DNA from: Bradyrhizobium vignae | Lineage (GTDB): Bacteria > Pseudomonadota > Alphaproteobacteria > Rhizobiales > Xanthobacteraceae | NCBI RefSeq assembly: GCF_004114425.1 | Contig: NZ_RDQF01000001.1 | Location: 284,813 to 348,812, forward strand | Direction: 5' to 3' | Length of the DNA stretch: 64,000 nucleotides | In this document: positions 56,478-64,000 of the stretch, piece after piece | How positions within the stretch are numbered: position 1 is the stretch's first letter | How the letters are laid out: every line of letters begins with the position of its first letter | The notes under the pieces: model-generated | Database searches by the model: none | What the model saw: only the letters and a program-made list of their open reading frames with translations | Told to the model about the DNA's origin: nothing | Position numbers and translations under genes: made by a program

Positions 56478-57749
56478 ATGACCGAACAGACGCTCGCTGC
56501 GCCAATCGACGACCAACGGGAACGCCAGCGCGGCTTCTCGCGCTACCAGGCGCTCCTCATCGCGCTGCTCGCGTTCACGCAGTTCACGATCATCCTCGAC
56601 TTCATCATCATGTCGCCGCTCGGCGCCATCCTGATGCCATCGCTCAACATCACCGCGGGACAGTTCGGCGTCGCGGTGTCGGCCTACGCATTCAGTGCGG
56701 GAGTATCGGGCATCCTCGCCGCCGGCTTCGCCGATCGCTTCGATCGCAAGCGCCTCTTGCTGTTCTTCTATGTCGGCTTCGCGCTCGGCACCCTGCTCTG
56801 CGCCGCCGCGCAGAATTATCACATCCTGCTGCTCGGCCGGATCGTGACCGGATTGTTCGGCGGCGTGATCGGCTCGGTCGTGCTCGCCATCGTCACCGAC
56901 CTGTTCCCGTTGCAGATGCGCGGCCGCGTGATGGGCTTCATTCAGACCGCATTCGCCGCGAGCCAGGTGCTCGGCATTCCCGCCGGGCTGTTTCTCGCCA
57001 ATCACTGGAACTGGCATGTCTGCTTCGTCGCGATCGTCGTCCTGTCGATCGCGGCAATCGCGATCATCGCCTTCGCGATGGAGCCGGTCGACGCACATCT
57101 GACGCTGAAGCAGGACAGAAGCCCGTTCCACCATCTGGTCGCGACGATTGGTCAGCCGCGCTATACGCTCGCCTTCGCCGTCACGACGCTGCTGGCGACG
57201 GGCGGCTACATGCTGATGCCGTTCTCCAGCGCCTACACCGTGCACAATCTCGGCATCGACATCACGCATCTGCCGACGATCTATCTCGTCTCCGGCCTGT
57301 TCAGCATCGTCACCGGGCCGCTGGTCGGCAGGGCGAGCGACGCGTTCGGCAAGTATCCGACCTTCGTGTTCGGCTGCGCGATGACCGTCCTCATGGTGCT
57401 GATCTACACCCATCTCGGCCATGTCTCGCTGGTGACCGCGATCACCGTCAACGTGCTGCTGTTCGTCGGCATCTTCTCGCGCATGATCCCATCGCAGGCG
57501 CTGATGTCGGCGATCCCGGAGCCGAGCCAGCGCGGCTCGTTCAGCGCGGTCAGCGCCTCGCTCCAGCAGCTCTCCGGCGGGCTCGGCTCCGTGCTCGCCG
57601 GCGCGATCATCGCGCAGGCGCCTGATGGCGCGCTGATCCATTTCGACCGGATCGGCTACGTCGTCGTGACCACGACGATCGTGACGCTGGTGATGATGTA
57701 TTTCGTGCAGAAGGCGGTGGCGGAGCCGGCGGGGAAGCGGGTGGTGTGA
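56478..57749 (+). CDS. Major facilitator superfamily transporter (drug:H+ antiporter-like)
   Basis: 423 aa, twelve predicted membrane helices. MFS motif A between helices 2 and 3 reads GFADRFDRKRLLLFFY; LGRIVTGLFGGVIGSVVLAIVTDLFP and RGRVMGFIQTAFAASQVLGIPAG (motif C-like GIPAG) fit the 12-TM efflux and sugar-efflux group. A repeated motif A lies in the second half (GRASDAFGKYPTF). Substrate not readable. A TetR fragment upstream hints at a once-regulated efflux pump. Confidence 0.85.
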   Translation: MTEQTLAAPIDDQRERQRGFSRYQALLIALLAFTQFTIILDFIIMSPLGAILMPSLNITAGQFGVAVSAYAFSAGVSGILAAGFADRFDRKRLLLFFYVGFALGTLLCAAAQNYHILLLGRIVTGLFGGVIGSVVLAIVTDLFPLQMRGRVMGFIQTAFAASQVLGIPAGLFLANHWNWHVCFVAIVVLSIAAIAIIAFAMEPVDAHLTLKQDRSPFHHLVATIGQPRYTLAFAVTTLLATGGYMLMPFSSAYTVHNLGIDITHLPTIYLVSGLFSIVTGPLVGRASDAFGKYPTFVFGCAMTVLMVLIYTHLGHVSLVTAITVNVLLFVGIFSRMIPSQALMSAIPEPSQRGSFSAVSASLQQLSGGLGSVLAGAIIAQAPDGALIHFDRIGYVVVTTTIVTLVMMYFVQKAVAEPAGKRVV

Positions 57750-57987
57750 GGGTGCTTCACCTTATCGCGACCGATGGTCAAGCTCAGCTTCGACCCACCA
57801 CGGTCGCAGCCGTTTGACTCAGACCGCCTTGAAAAGGAATGCCGATCAACAATAGTCATTGGTCAGCTAGACCGCATGGAAGAGTCGCATGGCGGTGAGT
57901 GCTGATCTGGGCGAAGCGCTCGAGAGCTTCGAATGACCCGGATCAGACATCAGCTAGGCTAATGAGATTCGATCACGGTCGTGCCTG

Positions 57988-58329
57988 TCAGGCCAACTGA
58001 ACGGGCCCGTGGTCATCGCAATGATCACCATGCGGATGGTGCAGCCGACCGTCCACGAGATAGTCGACATGATCGCCATGCGGCACCTGTTCATGTCCGC
58101 AGTTTGGACCGTGTACGTGTGAACAGTGGACTTGAGGCGTGCACTTCACGGGATTTGCTGCGCTGACCGGAATGACATGTTCGTCCACGTGATCCCCGTG
58201 CATGTGATGGAGATGGCCGTCGTGAAGATAATCCACGTGGCCGTCATGACGGATCCCGGTGTGCCCGCAGTTGGGGCCATGCTTGTGGGGATGATTGGCG
58301 TGATGCTTCTCGGTGCAGGTTTCCATCAT
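57988..58329 (-). CDS. Histidine-rich tandem-repeat protein, probable metal binder
   Basis: 113 aa with about a quarter His. Two ~35-residue repeats: the first has HGPNCGHTGIRHDGHVDY then HDGHLHHMHGDHVDEH; the second has HGPNCGHEQVPHGDHVDY then VDGRLHHPHGDHCDDH. A Cys-containing linker joins them. No signal peptide or membrane segment. The His/Cys/Asp spacing suggests zinc, nickel or copper storage or chaperoning; homologues are often annotated only as hypothetical. Lies in a probable island scar with few other genes. Confidence 0.8.
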   Translation of the reverse strand: MMETCTEKHHANHPHKHGPNCGHTGIRHDGHVDYLHDGHLHHMHGDHVDEHVIPVSAANPVKCTPQVHCSHVHGPNCGHEQVPHGDHVDYLVDGRLHHPHGDHCDDHGPVQLA

Positions 58330-58932
58330 TGTGTCCTTTCTTCGCTCAGGAACCAGCTAGGGCCTCACTGCTTCTCTGTAGGCTCCTCGATCGGCGCACT
58401 GCAAAAATCTCAGACTAAAATCTCAGAAATGTGCTTCGCCGCCCGCCGGAGTATGGTTCCTTCGTGTTTGGAGACGAAGCGTCATTCCAGCCCTGATACG
58501 TTCCGTAGCTTCGGCCCTGCACGAAGTGGAAATACTTTTTGCAGGCGCCTGTTCCTTTCCCGGAATAATCGCCCTTCACATTTGAAGGACGAATTTGGCT
58601 GCGCACGACACTTGTGGCGGTTTCTCAAAGCCTCAGTGGCTGGCTTGTCCCAATGTCGCAGTGTGGCCCGTCGCGTCGATCTTGGCGCGTCCGCTATTGC
58701 GCCGCTCCTGTTGGCTGAGCGGGAATGATCGACCACCACCTTGCGAACCTGTGCGAGGTAGAAGCCCTCTGCCGTTCGTGGACTATCTACGATCGGCAAC
58801 CATCAACGTGATGAAACGATCAGGCACCGTGCCGCGCGGTGAGCAATAGGTTGCCCGTCGGGGAAGAGGAAGCCGCCCGAGTTCTGCTCGGCCACACTCC
58901 CTTAGAACATCGCCACAACCCACCGCGTTCCC
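58330..58932. other. Gene-poor stretch inside the tRNA-Leu island scar
   Basis: About 600 bp without a recognisable gene. A 63-codon minus-strand ORF (58415-58606) and some overlapping frames exist, but none shows family motifs or consistent codon bias. Base composition is lower in GC than neighbours in places (58380-58600), consistent with acquired, decaying DNA. Confidence 0.45.
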
Positions 58933-59177
58933 TCAGGCGTCATCGAGATAGGCGAGCGCCTTGGCTTGCCGTGCTTTGGCCTCCCGAGGGTCATGTGTGC
59001 GCAGCGACACTTTGATCGTGCCGGTGCCACCGACCTTCACCGTCGCCGTCTCATCCCCACGGGAACGCCCAGCACCAAGCCCACTGCCTGATCGGTCAGG
59101 TCAGCGGGGACGCGCTTTCGGAGGTAATGAACGGAGGAGCCGTCGCGGCGGATAGGAGAGGCCATTCGCAGAAGCAT
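58933..59177 (-). pseudogene. N-terminal relic of a tyrosine-type site-specific integrase
   Basis: MASPIRRDGSSVHYLRKRVPADLTDQ begins at 59165 (MLLR upstream at 59177), then the frame is lost. A shifted frame continues GDETATVKVGGTGTIKVSL and RTHDPREAKARQAKALAYLDDA before a stop. YxRKRVPxDL and the R(T)xDPxEAKxR motif are the usual N-terminal pattern of phage/island integrases. The catalytic domain is absent. It lies behind the 3' end of tRNA-Leu, as island integrases do. Confidence 0.7.
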
Positions 59178-59181
59178 GTGT

Positions 59182-59209
59182 ACCGTCTCTGTGTACCAGT
59201 TGAGACGGT
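59182..59209. repeat. Inverted repeat ahead of the integrase relic
   Basis: ACCGTCTC and GAGACGGT, perfect 8-bp arms with a 12-nt spacer, with a TGTACC direct repeat overlapping the left arm. It lies between the tRNA-Leu 3' end and the integrase start, so it may be an arm-binding or excision site. Confidence 0.5.
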
Positions 59210-59263
59210 CGATCACCCTTGAGTATCAGGGACTCCAGCGAAATCGAGGACATCGCGGAGCGG

Positions 59264-59350
<87 letters not shown>

Positions 59351-59502
59351 ATGCCGTTTGGGGCACGGAGGGGGTTACTACGGTTCGGTGACGCCGTTGT
59401 CAATTCATGCTTGAAGCCCGGTTCGGGATGCCGATTGCGCATCGCAAACCAGGCCGATAAAAGCCTGACAAGACGCACTCTTTCCGCAGGAATGGACCCC
59501 CC

Positions 59503-60468
59503 ATGGCATCGAATCTGGACACGCTCGTCACGGTTTTCGGCGGATCGGGGTTTTTGGGCCGCAGTGTCGTCCGCGCCCTGTGCAAGAGGGATTACCGGGT
59601 CCGGGTCGCGGTGCGGCGGCCGGAACTCGCCGGATACCTCCAGCCGCTCGGCCGGGTCGGGCAGGTCCACGCCGTGCAGGCGAATCTGCGCTATCCGGCC
59701 TCGGTCGAGGCGGCGCTGCGTGATTCGCACATCGTGATCAATCTCGTCGGCGTCCTCACCGAGGCTGGCGCGCAGACTTTTGATGCCGTCCAGGCCAAGG
59801 GCGCCGAGACCGTCGCCAAAGCGGCAGCCGCCGCCGGAGCCCAGCTGGTGCATGTCTCCGCGATCGGGGCCGACGCCGGTTCGCCCTCGCGCTATGCCAG
59901 AGCCAAGGCGGCGGGCGAAGCCGCGGTCCTGGCTGCGGTTCCCTCAGCCACGATCTTCCGCCCCTCCGTGATGTTCGGCCCCGAGGACCAGTTCACCAAC
60001 CGCTTTGCCGCGCTGGCCCGGATGTCGCCGGTGCTGCCGCTGATCGGCGGGAGTACCCGGATGCAGCCGGTCTATGTCGGCGACGTCGCCACCGCGATCG
60101 CGGATGCTGCCGACGGCAAGGCCAGGACGGGCGCGACCTACGAGCTCGGCGGGCCGGAGGTGCTGACGATGCGCGAGATCATCCAGACCATCCTCGACAT
60201 CACTGACCGGAAGCGGATGCTGATCTCGCTGCCGTTCGGCCTCGCCCGCTTCCAGGCTCACTTCCTGCAATTCGCGCCGGGCGGGTTCAAGCTGACGCCG
60301 GACCAGGTCACGCTGCTCGAGCGCGATAATGTGGTGTCGGAGGCGGCGAAGGCGGCCGGCCTGACGCTGGAAGGCCTCGGCATCACGCCCGATTCGCTGG
60401 AAGCGATTGCCCCGCAATATCTGTGGCGCTTCCGCGCCGCAGGCCAATTCCAGCGCATGAGCGTGTGA
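59503..60468 (+). CDS. Complex I NDUFA9-like NAD-dependent epimerase/dehydratase family protein
   Basis: 321 aa extended-SDR Rossmann protein: TVFGGSGFLGRSVVRAL (GxxGxxG), VINLVGVLTEAGAQTFDAV, and SAIGADAGSPSRYARAKAAGEAAV with the YxxxK-like Tyr/Lys pair (YARAKAAGE). Later blocks IFRPSVMFGPEDQFTNRFA and PVYVGDVATAI identify the NDUFA9 subfamily, the only alphaproteobacterial SDR related to a mitochondrial complex I accessory subunit. It is directly upstream of a repeat and convergent with uppP. Confidence 0.88.
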   Translation: MASNLDTLVTVFGGSGFLGRSVVRALCKRDYRVRVAVRRPELAGYLQPLGRVGQVHAVQANLRYPASVEAALRDSHIVINLVGVLTEAGAQTFDAVQAKGAETVAKAAAAAGAQLVHVSAIGADAGSPSRYARAKAAGEAAVLAAVPSATIFRPSVMFGPEDQFTNRFAALARMSPVLPLIGGSTRMQPVYVGDVATAIADAADGKARTGATYELGGPEVLTMREIIQTILDITDRKRMLISLPFGLARFQAHFLQFAPGGFKLTPDQVTLLERDNVVSEAAKAAGLTLEGLGITPDSLEAIAPQYLWRFRAAGQFQRMSV

Positions 60469-60476
60469 GGTTCTTA

Positions 60477-60618
60477 CCTCTCCCGCTTGCGAGGTCGCCG
60501 CATCCGGGCGATGCGAAGCATCGTCCCGCGCGGCGGGTGAGGGCTTTCTCGTCATCGGGACCTCGCTGTGGAGAGGAGACACGCTCTCTCCAACCCTCTC
60601 CCGCAAGCGGGCGAGGGA
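60477..60618. repeat. Dispersed repeat with ctctcccgcttgcg ends (family 4)
   Basis: Left end ctctcccgcttgcg and right end cgcaagcgggcgag form inverted repeats; inside are cgcatccgggcgatgcg and gcgcggcgggtgag. A short fragment is at 6931-6955. Non-coding. Confidence 0.7.
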
Positions 60619-60730
60619 GCGCACCGAACGTGCGGCAACGGCGTCAAAGCTTCAGCTTCTTGAACACCGCCTCGGGCCAGGCTTCACCGTAACGACGTGA
60701 GGCTGTCGACATAGCGGCCGAAAACGCCCT

Positions 60731-60834
60731 AAAGCATGATCCGGAAAAGTGCGAAGCGGTTTTCCGGAAAGATCATGCGCAAACAACAAGCTAAAGCGCG
60801 ATGACGATTCATCCAAATCTCATCGCGCTTTAGC
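60731..60834. repeat. Double palindrome repeat (family 3): agcatgatccgg element plus second stem
   Basis: First stem: GCATGATC (60735) pairs with GATCATGC (60779) with inner TCCGGAAAA/TTTTCCGGA. Second stem: ctaaagcgcgatga (60792) pairs with tcatcgcgctttag (to 60833). A partial copy of the first stem is at 52806-52852. Confidence 0.8.
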
Positions 60835-60933
60835 AGTGATGGTTCTTGCCGTGCATGTCGGCCGCGATGACGCGCCGATCAAAACGAAGCGCGTGCCAAA
60901 ACTCATATGGCGTTGAAGCCCGGGCGGTAGAGC

Positions 60934-61740
60934 TTAACGACCGAGCGCCAGCGCGATCAGGCCGAGCGTGCCGACGATGACTCGCCACCAGGCGAACAGC
61001 ACGAAGCCGTGGCGGGTGACGTATGTCAAAAATGTCTTCACCACGATGACGGCGGTGATGAACGAGACCACGAAGCCGATCGCGACGATGTTCATATGGT
61101 CCATCGTCATCTCGGCGCGGTTCTTGTAGAAATCGTAGGCGAACGCGCCGATCATGGTGGGAATGGCGAGGAAGAACGAGAATTCCGCCGCCGCGCGCTT
61201 GTCGGCGCCGAGCAGCATCGCGGCGACGATGCTGGCGCCGGAACGCGACACGCCTGGGATCATCGCCACGCACTGCGCGATGCCGATATAGAGATACATC
61301 AGCAGCGGAAATTTGGTGGCGTCGTGCTCGCGCGGCTTGAGGTCGAGCTTGTCGACCCAGAGCAGGATGGCGCCGCCCACGATCAACGTGAAGCAGACGA
61401 CCCAGGGGTTGAACAGTACGCTCTTGATGTATTTGCCGGCAACGAGGCCGACGACGACGGCCGGCAGGAACGCCACCAGCACGCCGATCACGAAACGGCG
61501 CGCATAGGCATCGCCCGTGAACATGCCGATCGCGACGTCCCAGAGCTTTCTGAAATACAGCCCGACGATCGCGAGGATCGCACCCAGCTGGATCAGAACC
61601 GTAAACGAATCCCAGAACGCGCCTTCACCGAGATGGAAGAAGCGCTCGGCGAGCAAGAGGTGGCCGGTCGAGGATACGGGAAGGAACTCGGTCACACCCT
61701 CGATGATGCCGAGGATCACTGCCCGTATTGCGTCTGACAT
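60934..61740 (-). CDS. uppP: Undecaprenyl-diphosphatase (UppP/BacA)
   Basis: 268 aa integral membrane phosphatase recycling the lipid carrier used for peptidoglycan, LPS and other glycans. GIIEGVTEFLPVSSTGHLLLAERFF (motif 1 with ExxxE and SSTGH) and PGVSRSGASIVAAMLLG (motif 2 with Ser and Arg) are the active-site blocks; about eight helices. The gene is monocistronic here, flanked by repeat DNA and a divergent GST gene. Confidence 0.96.
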   Translation of the reverse strand: MSDAIRAVILGIIEGVTEFLPVSSTGHLLLAERFFHLGEGAFWDSFTVLIQLGAILAIVGLYFRKLWDVAIGMFTGDAYARRFVIGVLVAFLPAVVVGLVAGKYIKSVLFNPWVVCFTLIVGGAILLWVDKLDLKPREHDATKFPLLMYLYIGIAQCVAMIPGVSRSGASIVAAMLLGADKRAAAEFSFFLAIPTMIGAFAYDFYKNRAEMTMDHMNIVAIGFVVSFITAVIVVKTFLTYVTRHGFVLFAWWRVIVGTLGLIALALGR

Positions 61741-61909
61741 ATTTACGGTCCATTTCGGCTGGAAAAGCGGGGCTCTTCTCGCCTATTCCCCCCAATGCTG
61801 CAATCGCAAAATGCGAAATCACGCGCTTGCTTCGCGGTTTTGAGGGACTAGTGTGGCGCCGCACAAACATTGATGGATTCTTAAGCACCATCAAATAGTC
61901 AAAGGTTTC

Positions 61910-62602
61910 ATGTTTACGCTGTTTCATCATCCGTTCTGTCCGCATTCGCGCTTCATCCGCCTGATCGCGGGCGAATACGGGCTTGACCTGAAGCTGGTCG
62001 AGGAACGCAGCTGGGAGCGGCGCGAGGCGTTTTTGCTGCTCAATGCGGCGGGCACGACGCCCGTCCTGGTGGACGAGGAGCAGCCGCCGATCCCGGGCGC
62101 GGCCATCATCGCCGAATATGTCGACGAGGCCTATGGCGCCGGGATGGGACCCAAGCGCCTGATGCCGGAGACGACCTTCGAGCGCGTCGAGGTGCGCCGG
62201 CTGATGGCCTGGTTCAACGAAAAATTCTTCGAGGAAGTCTCGCATCCCCTCGTCACCGAGCGCATCTACAAGCGTTTCATGAGCGAGGAGAACGGCGGCG
62301 GCCCGCCTTCGGCCGACGTGATGCGCGCAGCGAAAGCCAATGTGCGCTATCATCTGGCCTATATCGGCTGGCTGGCGCAGACGCGCAATTTCCTCGCCGG
62401 CGACCGGCTCACTTACGCGGATCTCGCCGCCGCGGCGCACCTTTCGGCGATCGACTATCTGGGCGACGTGCCATGGAGCGAGGACGACGCAGCAAAGGCG
62501 TGGTACGCGCGGGTGAAATCCCGCCCGTCGTTCCGTCCGCTGCTGAGCGAATGGCTGGCTGGCGTGCCGGCGTCGCGGACCTACGTGGACCTGGATTTCT
62601 GA
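61910..62602 (+). CDS. Glutathione S-transferase family protein
   Basis: 230 aa: N-terminal thioredoxin-like domain [24 protein letters not shown] with FCPHSR, where the first Cys or Ser may be the glutathione contact; [29 protein letters not shown] (cis-Pro and E-S-like site), then an all-helical C-terminal domain ([26 protein letters not shown] with the N-capping box). Distinct from class-defined GSTs; substrate unknown. Overlaps the start region of queG, so the two may be coupled. Confidence 0.88.
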   Translation: MFTLFHHPFCPHSRFIRLIAGEYGLDLKLVEERSWERREAFLLLNAAGTTPVLVDEEQPPIPGAAIIAEYVDEAYGAGMGPKRLMPETTFERVEVRRLMAWFNEKFFEEVSHPLVTERIYKRFMSEENGGGPPSADVMRAAKANVRYHLAYIGWLAQTRNFLAGDRLTYADLAAAAHLSAIDYLGDVPWSEDDAAKAWYARVKSRPSFRPLLSEWLAGVPASRTYVDLDF

Positions 62603-63726
62603 ACTCCGATCCGACTGAACTGAAGGCGGCGCTCGAACACGAGGCGCGCGCGCTCGGCTTCGACTGCGTCGGCATCACCGCGCCGGGCACGATCGAGAGC
62701 GCCGGGAAACACTTCCTCGAATTCATCGCCTCAGGCGGCCATGGCGACATGGACTGGCTCGCGGTGCAGCCCGAGCGCCGGGTCGATCCGCGCGGACTGT
62801 GGCAGGACGTGCGCAGCGTGATCATGCTCGGCGTCAATTACGGCCCCGACCAAGATCCGCTGGCGATCCTGAAGCAGCGCACGCGCGCGGCGATCTCGGT
62901 CTATGCGCAGGGCGACGACTATCACGACCTCATCAAGAAGCGGCTGAAGGCGCTGGCGCGCTGGCTGGTCGCGACCGCCCCGTCAGAGGTGAAAGTGTTC
63001 GTCGACACCGCCGCGGTGATGGAGAAGCCGCTGGCGCAGGCCGCGCATCTCGGCTGGCAGGGCAAGCACACCAATCTGGTCTCGCGCGAGTTCGGCTCAT
63101 GGCTGTTTCTCGGCGCGATCTACACCACGCTCGATCTGCCGCGCGATGCTGCCGAGATCGACCATTGCGGCTCGTGCCGGGCGTGTCTCGACATCTGCCC
63201 GACGGCGGCGTTCCCCACGCCCTACAAGCTCGATGCGCGGCGCTGTATCTCCTATCTCACCATCGAGAACAAGGGTCCGATCCCGCAGGAATTCCGCAAG
63301 GCGATCGGTAATCGCATCTATGGCTGCGATGATTGCCTCGCGGCCTGTCCGTGGAACAAGTTTGCGCGGGAGGGGCGCGAGGCAAAGCTCGCCGCGCGCG
63401 ACGAATTGCGCGCGCCTTCTCTCGCCGAACTCGCGCGGCTCGACGATGCCGCATTCCGTGCGCTGTTCACGAAATCACCGGTCAAGCGCATCGGCCGCGA
63501 CCGGTTCTTGCGCAACGTGCTGATTGCGATCGGCAACTCGGGCGAAGCTGCCCTGGCGGAAGAGGCGCGGCGATTGCTGGATGATGCCAACCCGCTGGTA
63601 CGCGGAGCTGCGGTCTGGGCGCTGGCGCAGTTGGTGTCGCGGGAGGAGTTTGATGCGATGAGGGCCAATGCGATTGCCGACGAGCAAGACGAGAGCGTGC
63701 GCGAGGAGTGGCAGCTCGCCTCCTAA
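62551..63726 (+). CDS. queG: Epoxyqueuosine reductase QueG
   Basis: Cobalamin-dependent, Fe-S enzyme doing the last step of queuosine tRNA modification. Start uncertain: ATG 62551 lies within the GST gene, while CTG 62599 ([27 protein letters not shown]) fits homologues best and overlaps the GST stop (CTGA). Core: [31 protein letters not shown] (catalytic Asp), [18 protein letters not shown] and [15 protein letters not shown] for two 4Fe-4S clusters, and a HEAT-like C-terminus ([11 protein letters not shown]). Confidence 0.93.
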   Translation: MAGWRAGVADLRGPGFLNSDPTELKAALEHEARALGFDCVGITAPGTIESAGKHFLEFIASGGHGDMDWLAVQPERRVDPRGLWQDVRSVIMLGVNYGPDQDPLAILKQRTRAAISVYAQGDDYHDLIKKRLKALARWLVATAPSEVKVFVDTAAVMEKPLAQAAHLGWQGKHTNLVSREFGSWLFLGAIYTTLDLPRDAAEIDHCGSCRACLDICPTAAFPTPYKLDARRCISYLTIENKGPIPQEFRKAIGNRIYGCDDCLAACPWNKFAREGREAKLAARDELRAPSLAELARLDDAAFRALFTKSPVKRIGRDRFLRNVLIAIGNSGEAALAEEARRLLDDANPLVRGAAVWALAQLVSREEFDAMRANAIADEQDESVREEWQLAS

Positions 63727-63736
63727 TTTTCGCTGT

Positions 63737-63819
63737 CATGCCCCGGCTTGATCGGGGCATACGCCGCGGCTTCTCGGCTCAATCACTGCCGTCTCGGCAT
63801 ACTGGATCGCCCGATCAAG
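63737..63819. repeat. Dispersed repeat (family 2-like), interrupted by the IS end
   Basis: gctgtcatgccccggcttgatcggggcat at the left, ggcatactggatcgcccgatcaa at the right; the expected right-end complement of the left stem is replaced by IS sequence from about 63819/63820 on. Confidence 0.6.
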
Positions 63820-63822
63820 TGT

Positions 63823-64000
63823 TCAGCCCGGGGACATGACCGACGGTTGTTCGGGGACATAGCCGACACATTCTCCGCTCGCCAAGTCGATGATAGCGAC
63901 TTGGTGGGCGGCAAAGAAGATCCCGTATTGCGCATCGTTTGCCGAGGGGCGGATGGCGAGGCGCTCGCCACGGAAGGCCTGTGGCACTTTCCAAAGACGT
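63823..64000 (-). CDS. Insertion-sequence transposase C-terminus (IS481-type integrase-core), truncated by the window
   Basis: Frame open at the right edge: RLWKVPQAFRGERLAIRP, YGIFFAAHQVAIIDL, CVGYVPEQPSVMSPG, stop at 63823-63825. The WKVPQAFRGERLAIRP and SxMSPG end recall the C-termini of rhizobial IS481/integrase-core transposases, from memory. The DDE catalytic part lies beyond the window. The IS end appears to be TGTTCAGCCCGGGGACAT (63819 on). Confidence 0.6.
   Translation of the reverse strand, partial: RLWKVPQAFRGERLAIRPSANDAQYGIFFAAHQVAIIDLASGECVGYVPEQPSVMSPG

Noticed and set aside
63783..63971. 62-aa minus ORF at the right edge
   Set aside because: It is in a different frame from the transposase C-terminus, which has coherent residues and the MSPG end.

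Overview
The window is high-GC chromosomal DNA from an alphaproteobacterium, almost certainly Bradyrhizobium or a very close relative. Pointers are the conserved order aroA-cmk-rpsA-sppA-ihfB-lapA-trpF-trpB-trpA-accD-folC, a DivL-type kinase beside a TsaE-AmgK fusion and MurU, a ROSE-type hairpin before an Hsp20 gene, NrnC, long HPF, and several families of dispersed palindromic repeats typical of that genus. Most of the window is core housekeeping DNA; accessory and decaying DNA is concentrated at 41.2-46.2 kb, 56-59.3 kb and the right edge.

Left part (0-21 kb): a trypsin-fold protein cut by the window edge, mutM, then ubiE-ubiB-coaBC-dut with overlapping or near-touching genes. coaBC carries an N-terminal ribbon-helix-helix domain and is preceded by two matching palindromes that look like an operator. 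Next come divL (tyrosine at the phosphorylation site), a tsaE-amgK fusion, a PilZ gene, murU, the recombination nuclease addBA, trxA and a stand-alone ATP-dependent DNA ligase.

Middle (21-41 kb): a metallophosphoesterase, then a long minus-strand block joining folate, fatty-acid and tryptophan synthesis (folC, accD, trpA, trpB, trpF) with lapA, ihfB, sppA, rpsA, cmk and aroA. Plus-strand genes follow: a TIGR02300 acidic protein, tRNA-Ala(GGC) with a GIY-YIG gene behind it, a divergent ohrR/ohr pair with three operator-like boxes, a CoA transferase, and a ugpBAEC glycerol-3-phosphate importer behind a PHO-box-like direct repeat.

Right part (41-64 kb): hsp20 with an RNA thermometer and a DUF1150 gene; an orphan antitoxin with a wrecked vapC; a translationally coupled O-antigen-ligase-like/GH5 pair; a frameshifted winged-helix regulator with a stray DUF1150 fragment at its end; ptsN-hpf-rpoN-lptB-lptA-lptC; nrnC; two coupled multi-pass membrane proteins, one with a GT22-like motif; a TetR remnant and an MFS transporter; a histidine-rich repeat protein and an integrase relic behind tRNA-Leu(CAG), probably an island scar; then an NDUFA9-like protein, uppP, a GST, queG, and an insertion sequence end that interrupts a dispersed repeat.

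The strongest candidate for something not well described is the CoaBC protein with its own DNA-binding domain and a tandem palindromic site immediately upstream, which suggests a self-regulating coenzyme A enzyme. All function calls rest on reading motifs by eye; no database search was run.
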